Source of the DNA: Apostichopus japonicus
Taxonomy: Eukaryota > Echinodermata > Holothuroidea > Aspidochirotida > Stichopodidae
Length of the DNA stretch: 64,000 bases
Reading direction: 5' to 3'
NCBI RefSeq assembly: GCF_037975245.1
Contig: NC_092567.1
Span: 26,022,376 to 26,086,375, forward strand
The position numbers were made by a program, and so were the translations under genes. The notes below the pieces were generated by a model. It saw only the letters and a list, made by a program, of their open reading frames with translations. It was not told the origin of the DNA and made no database searches. Positions within the stretch are counted from its first letter, which is position 1; the number at the start of each line of letters is the position of its first letter. This document shows, piece by piece, positions 46,701-61,700 of this stretch.

Positions 46701-49700
46701 AATTCAAACCACATTGCTGTATTAGGCATAATTCTACAGTGAAAACATTAGTCCTCAAGTTAGCTGATGAATACAGCAAACATCTTTTTGTTATTTCCAC
46801 ACCACATTGTCATATCAGGCTGAATTCTACAAAGAAACCTATCCACACAAATTCACTTAAAAGTGACCTTGGAGTTAGCAACTACAAGCAACGTGTTTTC
46901 ACAAGTACTTTCCTCCGACCACTGCTAAAATGCTTCCCTAAAATACAGCACAGAACATTGCTTCTTTCTATTTAAGTCTTCATAACAAACAAAAAACAAA
47001 CACACATGTTAACCAATTTGAAGTTATGAAGTAATAACGGTAAATCTAGGAGTACTTATATGCTTCAACAACAGCAAAATTTACCACCAAAATAAATCAC
47101 AAAATAGCACCAACTTGTTTTGGTTATGTTGACCTTTACATAACATTGGCAAACTTGAGGTCAGCAGGTAGCATACTTAAGTGAGCTCTGTTGGTCATGC
47201 AGAAGGTATACATTCTGTGTAACTTTTCCATGTAAATGTGTTTTAATACAATTATGCAATTAAAGTTGAGAAATTACAATTATCAAATACTGGTTGAAAA
47301 TTTTCAAATAAATTACCAATAACAACGGTGGGTAGTTAAAATGATATTACAATCAATGTAACAAAATAGATGCTAATTAATACAAAAAATCAGTTCAAAC
47401 TGCATTATAAAACAAAACAAAATTCGTTGCAACAATTATCGCCATTAAAAAGTAATTTGAAACCTTAGAAGATACTAATCATTAATCAAGTAACTAAACA
47501 GGGAAATAGCACCCACCAGGTTTGAGTAGCTCAACCACCCTCCCCCCCCCCTCCCCTCTTCCTCCCATTAAGGATTGAAACATTGGACACATGTCCAGCA
47601 GACAGTGACAGTGTGAAATTATTATTGACACATGCAAACGCTATTATAAGTTTACTATGAATGCAATGCAGGGTAGAGCTATTTTTAGTTTACTATTAAC
47701 ACAAAGCAGGAGTAGAGCTGCTTTCAGTTTATTAGTAACTAAAAGCAGGATAAAGCTTGCAGGATTTTTTCCAGTTCTCCCCTTGACAACCAGGTCTTAG
47801 TTTCTGTTTGTCCGACCAGAAAATTAGTTGTCGCAAAAAGTGTAGCAAAATAGCAAAGAATGACCAATACGTACACTGTAGGAGGGATGTGTATTGTTTG
47901 GTGAATAGAGGACCAATATGTACACTGTAGGAGGGATGTGTATTGTTTGGTGAATAGAGGACCAATACTTACACTGTAGGAGGGATGTGTATTGTTTGGT
48001 GAATAGAGGACCAATACGTACACTGTAGGAGGGATGTGTATTGTTTGGTGAATAGAGGACCAATACATACACTGTAGGAGGGATGTGTATTGTTTGGTGA
48101 ATAGAGGACCAATACCTACACTGTAGGAGCGATGTGTATTGTTTGGTGAATAGAGGACCAATACATACACTGTAGGAGGGATGTGTATTGTTTGGTGAAT
48201 AGAGGACCAATACCTACACTGTAGGAGGGATGTGTATTGTTTGGTGAATAGAGGACCAATACCTACACTGTAGGAGGGATGTGTATTGTTTGGTGAATAG
48301 AGGACCAATACCTACACTGTAGGAGGGATGTGTATTGTTTGGTGAATAGAGGACCAATACCTACACTGTAGGAGGGATGTGTATTGTTTGGTGAATAGAG
48401 GACCAATACCTACACTGTAGGAGGGATGTGTATTGTTTGGTGAATAGAGGACCAATACCTACACTGTAGGAGGGATATGTATTGTTTGGTAAATAGAGGA
48501 CCAATACTTACACTGTAGGAGAGATGTGTATTGTTTGGTGAATAGAGGACCAATACCTACACTGTAGGAGGGATGTGTATTGTTTGGTGAATAGAGGACC
48601 AATACGTACAGTGTAGGAGAGATGTGTATTGTTTGGTGAATAGAGGACCAATACCTACACTGTAGGAGGGATGTGTATTGTTTGGTGAATAGAGGACCAA
48701 TACCTACAATGTAGGAGGGATGTGTATTGTTTGGTGAATAGAGGACCAATACCTACACTGTAGGAGGGATGTGTATTGTTTGGTGAATAGAGGACCAATA
48801 CTTACACTGTAGGAGGGATGTGTATTGTTTGGTGAATAGAGGACCAATACCTACACTGTAGGAGGGATGTGTATTGTTTGGTGAATAGAGGACCAATACC
48901 TACACTGTAGGAGGGATGTGTATTGTTTGGTAAATAGAGGACCAATACCTACACTGTAGGAGAGATGTGTATTGTTTGGTAAATAGAGGACCAATACCTA
49001 CACTGTAGGAGGGGTGTGTATTGTTTGGTGAATAGAGGACCAATACGTACAGTGTAGGAGAGATGTGTATTGTTTGGTGAATAGAGGACCAATACCTACA
49101 CTGTAGGAGGGATGTGTATTGTTTGGTGAATAGAGGACCAATATGTACACTGTAGGAGGGATGTGTATTGTATGGTGAATAGAGGACCAATATGTACACT
49201 GTAGGAGGGATGTGTATTGTTTGGTGAATAGAGGACCAATATGTACACTGTAGGAGGGATGTGTATTGTTTGGTGAATAGAGGACCAATATGTACACTGT
49301 AGGAGGGATGTGTATTGTTTGGTGAATAGAGGACCAATATGTACACTGTAGGAGGGATGTGTATTGTATGGTGAATAGAGGACCAATATGTACACTGTAG
49401 GAGGGATGTGTATTGTATGGTGAATAGAGGACCAATATGTACACTGTAGGAGGGATGTGTATTGTTTGGTGAATAGAGGACCAATATGTACACTGTAGGA
49501 GGGATGTGTATTGTTTGGTGAATAGAGGACCAATACCTACACTGTAGGAGGGATGTGTATTGTTTGGTGAATAGAGGACCAATACTTACACTGTAGGAGG
49601 GAAATGTATTGTTTGGTGAATAGAGGACCAATATGTACACTGTAGGAGGGATGTGTATTGTTTGGTGAATAGAGGACCAATACCTACACTGTAGGAGGGA

Positions 49701-52700
49701 TGTGTATTGTTTGGTGAATAGAGGACCAATACATACACTGTAGGAGGGATGTGTATTGTTTGGTGAATAGAGGACCAATACCTACACTGTAGGAGGGATG
49801 TGTATTGTTTGGTGAATAGAGGACCAATACATACACTGTTGGAGGGATGTGTATTGTTTGGTGAATAGAGGACCAATACCTACACTGTAGGAGGGATGTG
49901 TATTGCTTGGTGAATAGAGGACCAATACATACACTGTAGGAGGGATGTGTATTGTTTGGTGAATAGAGGACCAATACCTACACTGTAGGAGGGATGTGTA
50001 TTGTTTGGTGAATAGAGGACCAATACATACACTGTTGGAGGGATGTGTATTGTTTGGTGAATAGAGGACCAATACCTACACTGTAGGAGGGATGTGTATT
50101 GTTTGGTGAATAGAGGACCAATACTTACACTGTAGGAGGGATGTGCATTGTTTGGTGAATAGAGGACCAATACGTACACTGTAGGAGGGATGTGTATTGT
50201 TTGGTGAATAGAGGACCAATACGTACACTGTAGGAGGGATGTGTATTGTTTGGTGAATAGAGGACCAATACCTACACTGTAGGAGGGATGTGCATTGTTT
50301 GGTGAATAGAGGACCAATACGTACACTGTAGGAGGGATGTGTATTGTTTGGTGAATAGAGGACCAATACCTACACTGTAGGAGGGATGTGTATTGTTTGG
50401 TGAATAGAGGACCAATACTTACACTGTAGGAGGGATGTGTATTGCTTGGTGAATAGAGGACCAATATGTACACTGTAGGAGGGATGTGTATTGTTTGGTG
50501 AATAGAGGACCAATACTTACACTGTAGGAGGGATGTGTATTGCTTGGTGAATAGAGGACCAATACATACACTGTAGGAGGGATGTGTATTGTTTGGTGAA
50601 TAGAGGACCAATACCTACACTGTAGGAGGGATGTGTATTGTTTGGTGAATAGAGGACCAATACCTACACTGTAGGAGGGATGTGTATTGTTTGGTGAATA
50701 GAGGACCAATACCTACACTGTAGGAGGGATGTGTATTGTTTGGTGAATAGAGGACCAATACTTACACTGTAGGAGGGATGTGTATTGCTTGGTGAATAGA
50801 GGACCAATACATACACTGTAGGAGGGATGTGTATTGTTTGGTGAATAGAGGACCAATACCTACACTGTAGGAGGAATGTGCATTGTTTGGTGAATAGAGG
50901 ACCAATACGTACACTGTAGGAGGGATGTGTATTGTTTGGTGAATAGAGGACCAATACGTACACTGTAGGAGGGATGTGTATTGTTTGGTGAATAGAGGAC
51001 CAATACTTACACTGTAGGAGGGATGTGTATTGCTTGGTGAATAGAGGACCAATACATACACTGTAGGAGGGATGTGTATTGCTTGGTGAATAGAGGACCA
51101 ATACATACACTGTAGGAGGGATGTGTATTGTTTGGTGAATAGAGGACCAATACCTACACTGTAGGAGGGATGTGTATTGTTTGGTGAATAGAGGACCAAT
51201 ACATACACTGTAGGAGGGATGTGTATTGTTTGGTGAATAGAGGACCAATATGTACACTGTAGGAGGGATGTGTATTGTTTGGTGAATAGAGGACCAATAC
51301 ATACACTGTTGGAGGGATGTGTATTGTTTGGTGAATAGAGGACCAATACCTACACTGTAGGAGGGATGTGTATTGCTTGGTGAATAGAGGACCAATATGT
51401 ACACTGTTGGAGGGATGTGTATTGTTTGGTGAATAGAGGACCAATACCTACACTGTAGGAGGGATGTGTATTGTTTGGTGAATAGAGGACCAATACTTAC
51501 ACTGTAGGAGGGATGTGCATTGTTTGGTGAATAGAGGACCAATATGTACACTGTAGGAGGGATGTGTATTGTTTGGTGAATAGAGGACCAATACATACAC
51601 TGTAGGAGGGATGTGTATTGTTTGGTGAATAGAGGACCAATATGTACACTGTAGGAGGGATGTGTATTGTTTGGTGAATAGAGGACCAATACGTACACTG
51701 TAGGAGGGATGTGTATTGTTTGGTGAATAGAGGACCAATACCTACACTGTAGGAGGGATGTGCATTGTTTGGTGAATAGAGGACCAATACCTACACTGTA
51801 GGAGGGATGTGTATTGTTTGGTGAATAGAGGACCAATACCTACACTGTAGGAGGGATGTGTATTGTTTGGTGAATAGAGGACCAATACGTACACTGTAGG
51901 AGGGATGTGTATTGTTTGGTGAATAGAGGACCAATACCTACACTGTAGGAGGGATGTGTATTGTTTGGTGAACAGAGGACCAATATGTACACTGTAGGAG
52001 GGATGTGTATTGTTTGGTGAATAGAGGACCAATACATACACTGTAGGAGGGATGTGCATTGTTTGGTGAATAGAGGACCAATATGTACACTGTAGGAGGG
52101 ATGTGTATTGTTTGGTGAATAGAGGACCAATACCTACACTGTAGGAGGGATGTGTATTGTTTGGTGAATAGAGGACCAATACTTACACTGTAGGAGGGAT
52201 GTGTATTGTTTGGTGAATAGAGGACCAATACCTACACTGTAGGAGGGATGTGTATTGTTTGGTGAATAGAGGACCAATATGTACACTGTAGGAGGGATGT
52301 GTATTGTTTGGTGAATAGAGGACCAATACCTACACTGTAGGAGGGATGTGTATTGTTTGGTGAATAGAGGACCAATATGTACACTGTAGGAGGGATGTGT
52401 ATTGTTTGGTGAATAGAGGACCAATATGTACACTGTAGGAGGGATATGTATTGTTTGGTGAATAGAGGACCAATACCTACACTGTAGGAGGGATGTGTAT
52501 TGTTTGGTGAATAGAGGACCAATATGTACACTGTAGGAGGGATGTGTATTGTTTGGTGAATAGAGGACCAATATGTACACTGTAGGAGGGATGTGTATTG
52601 TTTGGTGAATAGAGGACCAATACCTACACTGTAGGAGGGATGTGTATTGTTTGGTGAATAGAGGACCAATACCTACACTGTAGGAGGGATGTGTATTGTT

Positions 52701-55700
52701 TGGTGAATAGAGGACCAATACCTACACTGTAGGAGGGAAATGTATTGTTTGGTGAATAGAGGACCAATATGTACACTGTAGGAGGGATATGTATTGTTTG
52801 GTGAATAGAGGACCAATACCTACACTGTAGGAGGGATGTGTATTGTTTGGTGAATAGAGGACCAATACCTACACTGTAGGAGGGATGTGTATTGCTTGGT
52901 GAATAGAGGACCAATACCTACACTGTAGGAGGGATGTGTATTGTTTGGTGAATAGAGGACCAATACGTACAGTGTAGGAGGGATGTGTATTGTTTGGTGA
53001 ATAGAGGACCAATACCTACACTGTAGGAGGGATATGTATTGCTTGGTGAATAGAGGACCAATACCTACACTGTAGGAGGGATATGTATTGCTTGGTGAAT
53101 AGAGGACCATCTTAGGGACGGTGAAACTGCCTCCAGGGTCGATCATATTCCTACCAGTGATAACAAATAGTTTACTACTGTACCCTTTTTATTTATAAAT
53201 TCTCAATGTAATGGAATATGATATAAACAACGAGCCATCTGTCAGAAGACCTCCAAAGCTAATTCTGGTAATCCCAACAGAAAGTTGATCATCTTGGACG
53301 ACAATTACAAAATTTGCCCTGTAATGTTAACTGTACACAAGAAATCACTAAACACAGTCATTTTACATAGTATTCATCATCTGGATATCGACAAATCAAG
53401 CCATTCGTGTACATCTTTTCTGTTTAAAATAAAATGTATTATTTTGTACATAAACAGGTTGACAACAAATGGAGAGAAGACGAAAAATAAAAATATAACT
53501 TAAAAAAACCAAAGAACTAAAACACAAGATGTGACTAGAGTTTGTAAGCAGTGCAGCCAGAGGAGGTGAAAGGTATGACACAAAGCATTGGTTGAGAAGA
53601 TTAGTACAGAATGGTTAGATGAAGTCGAAGTATGCTTGAGACAAGTCTGTTATTATACAGTAGCAGTTCTCTGTGGTCTTCGATCATGGATCTATGCCAC
53701 GTTGTCCTGAAAATTAGGAGAAATTGAAGCAAGTGTTAGGCTAATGTTAGTACCATTGGCGAAGGTGACAGTGAGCAGGGTTCTAATACACTATCAAGTG
53801 ACTAAATCAACATATCTCTCAAATAAAATTTGTTCATTTCTCATACATATATTTTATATGCATCTACCAGAACAAAACTTTCCTATTATTGTGAACAATT
53901 CAAGAGGAAATTGCCCAAATACGTTGTAGAAGTCAGCCATTACCCATTCAATGATAGATACTACCCACAGACCAGTTCCGTTCTTATATTTTATTTTATG
54001 GATTCTCGATTTGCACTATTTTTTTCCATATCTTGACGGATATATCATTATTCGGTTCAATTTTCTGATATTGTTTTGAAATAGTTGCTAACTTTAATAA
54101 TGTACCTTGAATCAAACTCAGTGACCTCAGAAATGCCATGTAAATTATCTTGATGGTGTTATTTGACTCTGAAGCGTTGAAAACAGTTAGGTATCAATTC
54201 AAAATTAGGATGCTGAGAGGGCTGCAGCCATCGTACAGCCAGGCTGTGTAGGGGGCTGCAGCCATCCTGTAGCCAGGCTGTGTAGGGGGCTGCAGCCATC
54301 CTGTAGCCAGGCTGTGTAGGGGGCTGCAGCCATCCTGTAGCCAAGTTGCGTAGTGCTCTGCAGTTTTATACAATAGACACTGCAGGTCTGTAGAGGTGAT
54401 GCCTATTGTTTGATATTGATTCATCCTAGCTGAGCAGGATCTTGCAGCTGCTGCAGCTCTTCTGTTTGGCACGGTGCGTAAGTGATCTCGGTTAGTTATG
54501 TAATGCAATGTAAAGTATTTAATGACTATTTGAGGATAATTATGTTAATTTATCTAGAATATGTTAATTGGTTATAAGGACACCTCACAATACCAACAGT
54601 TAGTAACCATGAAGATTTGTTAATTTAATAGGTGTTATTGAAAGAGCATGTCTGACAAACCAGTATTTTCTAGATGATATTACTTTAGTAGGACATTAAA
54701 ACCAACGTTTATCCATTATGAATATACACAAGTAGTCTAAGGCTGTTTTGTTTTGGGGTTGGGGTGAGGATTGGTGGGATGAAGTGGGGTGGGGTGGGGA
54801 TGGGGTGTGGTGGAGTTAGGATAACAGGATGTGAGGAAGCAAGGTGGGCAGGAGACATTACATTACCAACACTGTCATCTGCTTTCAGATTGAGACAAAA
54901 CAACAACAGAAATCATTTAAAGCAAACAAATAAAACAAATAGGACAACATATTCAAAGTGAGAGAAAGATAGAGAAAGCATCTGACAACAAATGATCCAT
55001 CTACTAGTCTTTAGAAGTTACATCTTCCATTTTCCCATAAAAGATGTTTTGCTGAACTGAATGATGAAATGCTGTCCATTAGGGATGAAAGCATGAGATG
55101 GTTGTAGTGACCTTAAATACCTGATTCCCAATTCAAAAGTGTAAGATGAGGGCCTAAGTTACAGTCTGCTCATTTACGTGATAGATTACAAAACTTCACG
55201 ACTGGATTCCACATTAACTGTGTCAAGAAACATTTATGATTCACATAAACTATATCAAGAAACATTAATGATCCACATTAACTATTGCAAGAAACATGAA
55301 TCATCTTAAAGACAAAACTTAAAGAGTGTCATTTCAGTGATGAGTGAACAAAACACTTTACTGGCATAATAGAGTGGCAAACTCAACATGTGGACCACAA
55401 CAGTCATTTAAGGAGGCATAGAAACATGCAGTTTGCAGAGAAAGTACCCACTCGGCTGGGAGGGCCGGGAAGGGGATGAAAGGGGGATGAGAGGCACTCA
55501 AGCTAGAGGAAGTGCAGAGAAATGTCCTTGCTGTGATTTATTTGCAGAAATTTATTTTTATGAGGCAGATTTATCGGAGGCAGAATGGTAGAGGGTAAAG
55601 ACAGCTTTGAGAGGGTGGTGGCGTGATGGCTTGGAACAATTACTGTAAGGTGTAGAAAAAGCCCAAACCATCCAGATCAGATTTTAGCCTAGGCCAGAGG

Positions 55701-58700
55701 TCACTGATATGCTGTTAGTCTTGGTAGTAACATTTGCACAACATGTTGCAGAAATACTTTTGTGAAATAATTTTGTTACTAATAATCAAGTTCTTAGACA
55801 AAATTTTCCAGAGCAGTTTAAAATGGATACCGAGACCCAAGAGTCAAATTTAACACTGCCAGAGAGTAACTATCACCTGAAAAGACAACATTCCTATTTG
55901 AACTCTTTCACAGAATTAAGTACTTACATACTAAAGATAACACTACATCCTGGAAATGAGATTTTAAGATCGCATGCTCAACAGATTCTTTTTAGTCACT
56001 GTTCTCGTACATCATGTCTAGGACTTTGTGTTCCAAGCATTTTCAGAAGAAAGTAAAGGTTAAAATGATTTAACTATCTTTACAAGGAAAAGTCACTCTG
56101 GACAGAACCTAATTCCCTAATATCCAGTCTGATCTCTATAATAAACTTACAGTAGGATTGTGCTCATGTGATCAACCCTTACACTGTGTGAAAGAAAACA
56201 CAATAAAACTATCATCTGAAAAGAATCTTTCAATTCCCAAACGTTACCATGGAGATGAGATCCTGACGAACAAAGACCTCACATTAACCTGATCCCATTC
56301 TCCTGACATCAGGTCTAGGACTTAGTGTTCAGAGCATTTCAGTGGAGAGCAAACAGTTCAACACAAACTTTCAGCCATCTTTTCAAGTACAGTCACCATG
56401 GAGACAAACCTAAGTTCTGATGCTGGTCTCAATCCTCTTACATCAGGACTGTGGTCATGTGACTGCACCACCTGATGCAGTATGCATTTAGGAGCTCGAA
56501 GTGAGAATGAGTAGGATTAAAATGATAAATTAACAGGGCTTACCTGGTTCATGACAATAGGTTCACCAGCTCCCTGTTCTTTTCTTCTTTGCAAGTAATC
56601 TTCGTGTTCTTTCTGTAGCTTCTCCTTCTTTTCTTTTACAATTTCATCGTACATCACCCTATATTCTTCCAACTCTTCCTCCGTGAAGACATCTTTTTGT
56701 TGTAAATCCTACAGAATGAACAAAATATCAACCCTGTTTTAAGGAACATCAACAGCAATTCACAATTTTAAGACATTTTTCAAATTTCAGGAAAGAATTC
56801 TCCGTCATTGAAAATACCTCACTGTGAGGGCAATTGAGGAACAATCTATGATATAGGAGGATCTTCTTCAAAGGCAAGCTAAAAACGAAAATAGATGAAG
56901 GACATGTAAAAAACAAACACATGGACAGACAACTTCATTAAGCCAGAGTGGTTTGCCCATAATCTGTTGTGGCTTCAGTTTGCTTTTGAATAAAAATGAT
57001 ACCAAGATCAAAACATCTACACATGTATCAAGTCATCTAACTTATACATTAATCTACACATCATGTCATCTAACTTATACATTCATCTACACATCAAGCC
57101 ATCTAACTTATACATTAATCTACACATCATGTCATCTAACTTATACATTAATCTACACATCAAGTCATCTAACTTATACATTCATCTACACATCAAGGGT
57201 CATCTAACTTATACATTAATCTACACATCAAGCCATCTAACTTATACATTCATCTACACATCAAGCCATCTAACTTATACATTAATCTACACATCATGTC
57301 ATCTAACTTATACATTAATCTACACATCAAGTCATCTAACTTATACATTCATCTACACATCAAGGGTCATCTAACTTATACATTAATCTACACATCATGT
57401 CATCTAACTTATACATTCATCTACACATCAAGCCATCTAACTTATACATTAATCTACACATCATGTCATCTAACTTATACATTAATCTACACATCAAGCC
57501 ATCTAACTTATACATTCATCTACACATCAAGGGTCATCTAACTTATACATTAATCTACACATCAAGCCATCTAACTTATACATTAATCTACACATCAAGG
57601 GTCATCTAACTTATACATTAATCTGCACATCATGTCATCTAACTTATACATTAATCTACACATCAAGCCATCTAACTTATACATTAATCTACACATCAAG
57701 GGTCATCTAACTTATACATTCATCTACACATCAAGGGTCATCTAACTTATACATTAATCTACACATCAAGCCATCTAACTTATACATTAATCTACACATC
57801 AAGGGTCATCTAACTTATACATTAATCTGCACATCAAGCCATCTAACTTATACATTAATCTACACATCAAGCCATCTAACTTATACATTAATCTACACAT
57901 CAAGGGTCATCTAACTTATACATTAATCTACACATCAAGGGTCATCTAACTTATACATTAATCTACACATCAAGTCATCTAACTTATACATTCATCTACA
58001 CATCAAGGGTCATCTAACTTATACATTAATCTACACATCAAGCCATCTAACTTATACATTAATCTACACATCAAGGGTCATCTAACTTAAACATTAATCT
58101 ACACATCATGTCATCTAACTTATACATTCATCTACACATCATGTCATCTAACTTATACATTCATCTACACATCATGTCATCTAACTTATACATTCATCTA
58201 CACATCATGTCATCTAACTTATACATTAATCTACACATCAAGTCATCTAACTTATACAGTAATCCACACATCAAGCCATCTAACTTATACATTAATCCAC
58301 ACATCAAGTCATCTAACTTATACATTCATCTACACATCAAGCCATCTAACTTATACATTCATCTACACATCAAGCCATCTAACTTATACATTAATCTACA
58401 CATCAAGCCATCTAACTTATACATTAATCTACACATCAAGTCATCTAACTTATACATTCATCTACACATCAAGCCATCTAACTTATACATTCATCTACAC
58501 ATCAAGTCATCTAACTTATACATTAATCTACACATCAAGCCATCTAACTTATACATTCATCTACACATCAAGCCATCTAACTTATACATTCATCTACACA
58601 TCAAGCCATATATACATTAATATACACATCAAGCCATCTAACTTATACATTCATCTACACATCAAGCCATCTAACTTATACATTCATCTACACAGGCTTT

Positions 58701-61700
58701 TGGCAGTAGTTGAGCAGTGTTGTTACTGTGTTTTTTTTTTTCTCTCTTAGGTGAAAGGTATGTCAAAGTTTCTAGAAAAGATTGCCTTGACAACGATGCA
58801 GTCATCTTACCTCCCAGCCTTCATCCTTTTCAAAAGACTCCTTTTTTGTGGCTGTCAAGAATTCTTCTAAGGTCACTAGTTTGTTGTTATCTGTATCAAT
58901 CTGTAATAACCGCAAACAATGAAAACTTGATTTACGAGAGGTGTAAGATTGATGAAATACTTCCTATGTGGGAACATGAACTGTGCTGATATCAGGTTTC
59001 ATGATCCGAATTAGTTTCATGAACCAAGGATATAAGAAAAGGGGTGTGGTGAGCACCCCTTTCACGGACCCAAGGATAAGAAAAGAGATGTGGTGGGACC
59101 CCTCTTCATGGACCCAAGGATATAAGAAAAGGGGTGTCGAAAGACCCTATTTCATGGACCCAAGGATATCAGAATGGGATGTGTTGAGGAGGAAAGCTCA
59201 CATCATAAACATTTTAGGAATACAATTTGTGGTTTCCTAAGGCTTCCTGACAAACTGAATGCTATACTGTCTCTGAGAGGGGGAGTAGAGAAAGGGGGGT
59301 GGTGGGAGGAGGGATGGACTTTGCAGCAACATACAATTTTTTGAGTAGCATAATGTCAAATGCAATGAATTTCAACAGAACAGACATCAAAAGTCAAGAT
59401 AATATCTTCTTCAACTAATTCATAATTCAAATGGAATCTCTTTGTTACTACATTACCATCGGTGCCTACATATGAAATATGTTTGGTGCCCAATGTGATG
59501 TCTTTCATACTGAACACATTATGATATCACTACATACAATACGATACCTTTAGTACTGTATATGAAATGATACCCTTGGTGCCATATGTGATATGATATA
59601 TCTGATAATTTATGTGATGTCATCTCTTTTGCAGTCTATATTTGAAGCTATATAGAGTTTCTCTACCAATGCATGTAAACCTCGAAGCAAAGTTAGCATC
59701 CCGTCACAACCACTAAGAAAGGTTAACTTGAAGGGTTCATCACAGTTTGCAAACTAGGCATGAGAGATTGGCTTGTTAGTAAAAGATGGTTCTTATGCCA
59801 TTCGGCTTCCCTTGAGAAGCATGCAGGGGTAGTAAGATTCAACTGATCTTAGAAGAAGTTGATTTACATCACATTCTATCCTTAAAGGGATATTTCGGTG
59901 GCTGAATTTGATTGCTCAATAAAAATGCTGGAAATGTTCTGTATCTTTAGGTTGAAAGCACATAATTGTGTTGGCGAATAATTTTTCAAATTTGGTGGTA
60001 TTTTGTGAATGCATCTGGCAAATGAGTGAATGATGTCAATCTTTTTGTTTTTCTCTATCTTTAATATTGAAACTATATTCATTCATACTTAGTAAAGATT
60101 CCTAAATCCTATTGGTCCATTCAGGTCAGCTGACCGTGGTTAATCCTGTGAGTAATGCACGGTAAAATTACGGGGCATCACTTTAACAAATCTTTGGTTA
60201 TATGTAACCAAAAATGTTTTGTTTTATGATTTTTCCCCCACACAAATGGTATTGTATGAATGAACGGGGTTAATCAACGGTCTAGCGTGCGTTACTCACA
60301 TGATTAATGCACTCCGGGTGTTAATGCTATCGCTGGATGCACTCGGTCTCCGCCCTCGTGCATCGCTTGCATTATCCCCCGATCGTGCGTTGATTAACCC
60401 CTTATTCTATATATTTACCTACACAGGCATTTTATAGAAGTCAGTTTCTTTATGTTTAACTGTTTTATTTTTCGGCTCTCTCTCTTTGAAATGAAGATAC
60501 TAGTTTCCCATCTTTACCTCTTTCATGACATGTTCCCTCATACGATAAATTTCTTCAAATTTTTCTTTGGGGTCTGCATCAGTATCTTTATAAATCTCCT
60601 CCACCTGAATGAAGAAAATGCAACAACTGAAGAAGAAGAGCCTGGCTTGGACGGTTATAGAAATGAGGAATAAAGAGAGTACTGTAGCACGAAATGATGC
60701 AGAGTAGGGTTATCCTAAAGCAACATCAATTATGTTATTTTGTCCTTTTCTTGTCTTGTTTTTGCATGACAAAAGTTGCATTTCTTTTAAAGGTCATTTT
60801 TTGAGAAGATGGAAATCGAATAAACCTTGTAATTTCTTGTCATTTGGCCAAGAAAAAAATTAAATTTGTAAAGGAAATGGAAAATGGGCTGTAAACAACA
60901 AATTAAAGAATTTCCAAATCATCGCAAACCTTTAAGACCATGTTCACATTCTGCTCTATAAATTTCATGTATAATAAATTTCAGTCAAGAAATTTGAATA
61001 AATAAATTTGAATAAATTTCAGTTTCTAATGAGGAATTACACGAAATGCACAGAGACAGAAGTGCCCAAGTCGGGCGAAATGGTCAATTTATTGCCTCAA
61101 ATAGTTGAGTTTCTTGTCAAGACGACTTACTGGATGTAAGTGTAATTTGCACAAATTGAAATGTTGCTTGTTAGGAATTAGTAACACCTTCACCCTTGGC
61201 TACCAGTGATGCTGCTGATGACACTTCAATTCTCCCTACCTCTTTTTGGAGATTCTCCCTACCTCTTTTTGGACATGCTCCCTCATTCGAGCCACCTCTT
61301 CCATGATTTCTCGTTGATCTCTGTTGGTGTCTTTGAATATTCTACTGACCTAAAAACACATTCCTTGTCAATCAGTAGACGTGTGTAAACATCATCGAAA
61401 CCTCTCAAATTTACTCTTGTAAGCAACTAGTCACATGTTACTTCTCAAGCAACATTACCATTATGCACATCTCAGAACACCTACATTGTGTTTTTTCACT
61501 CAAAGTAATTTGATCCGTTCATCTACAGAAGTCTCCTTACCTCTATCAAGAACATCTCAATTGTCAACTAAATCGGCCTGGCCACAAACATCACTTCAGG
61601 TTCTTACATAGACCTATAATGTCTATGCAACATATCTTACTGTACATATGTTGTATGCTTAAACATTAGATATATTGAAATACACATTGTAAAGCATCAG

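Noticed and set aside
47739-53146. Many minus-strand open frames up to 390 codons ([15 protein letters not shown]-type repeats)
   Set aside because: They are produced by the 49-bp minisatellite, whose unit has no stop in the relevant frames. They overlap each other in several frames and lie inside a nucleobindin intron.
56953-58620. Repeated Tyr/Ile/His/Leu plus-strand frames up to 170 codons
   Set aside because: They derive from the 33/34-bp minisatellite inside a nucleobindin intron.
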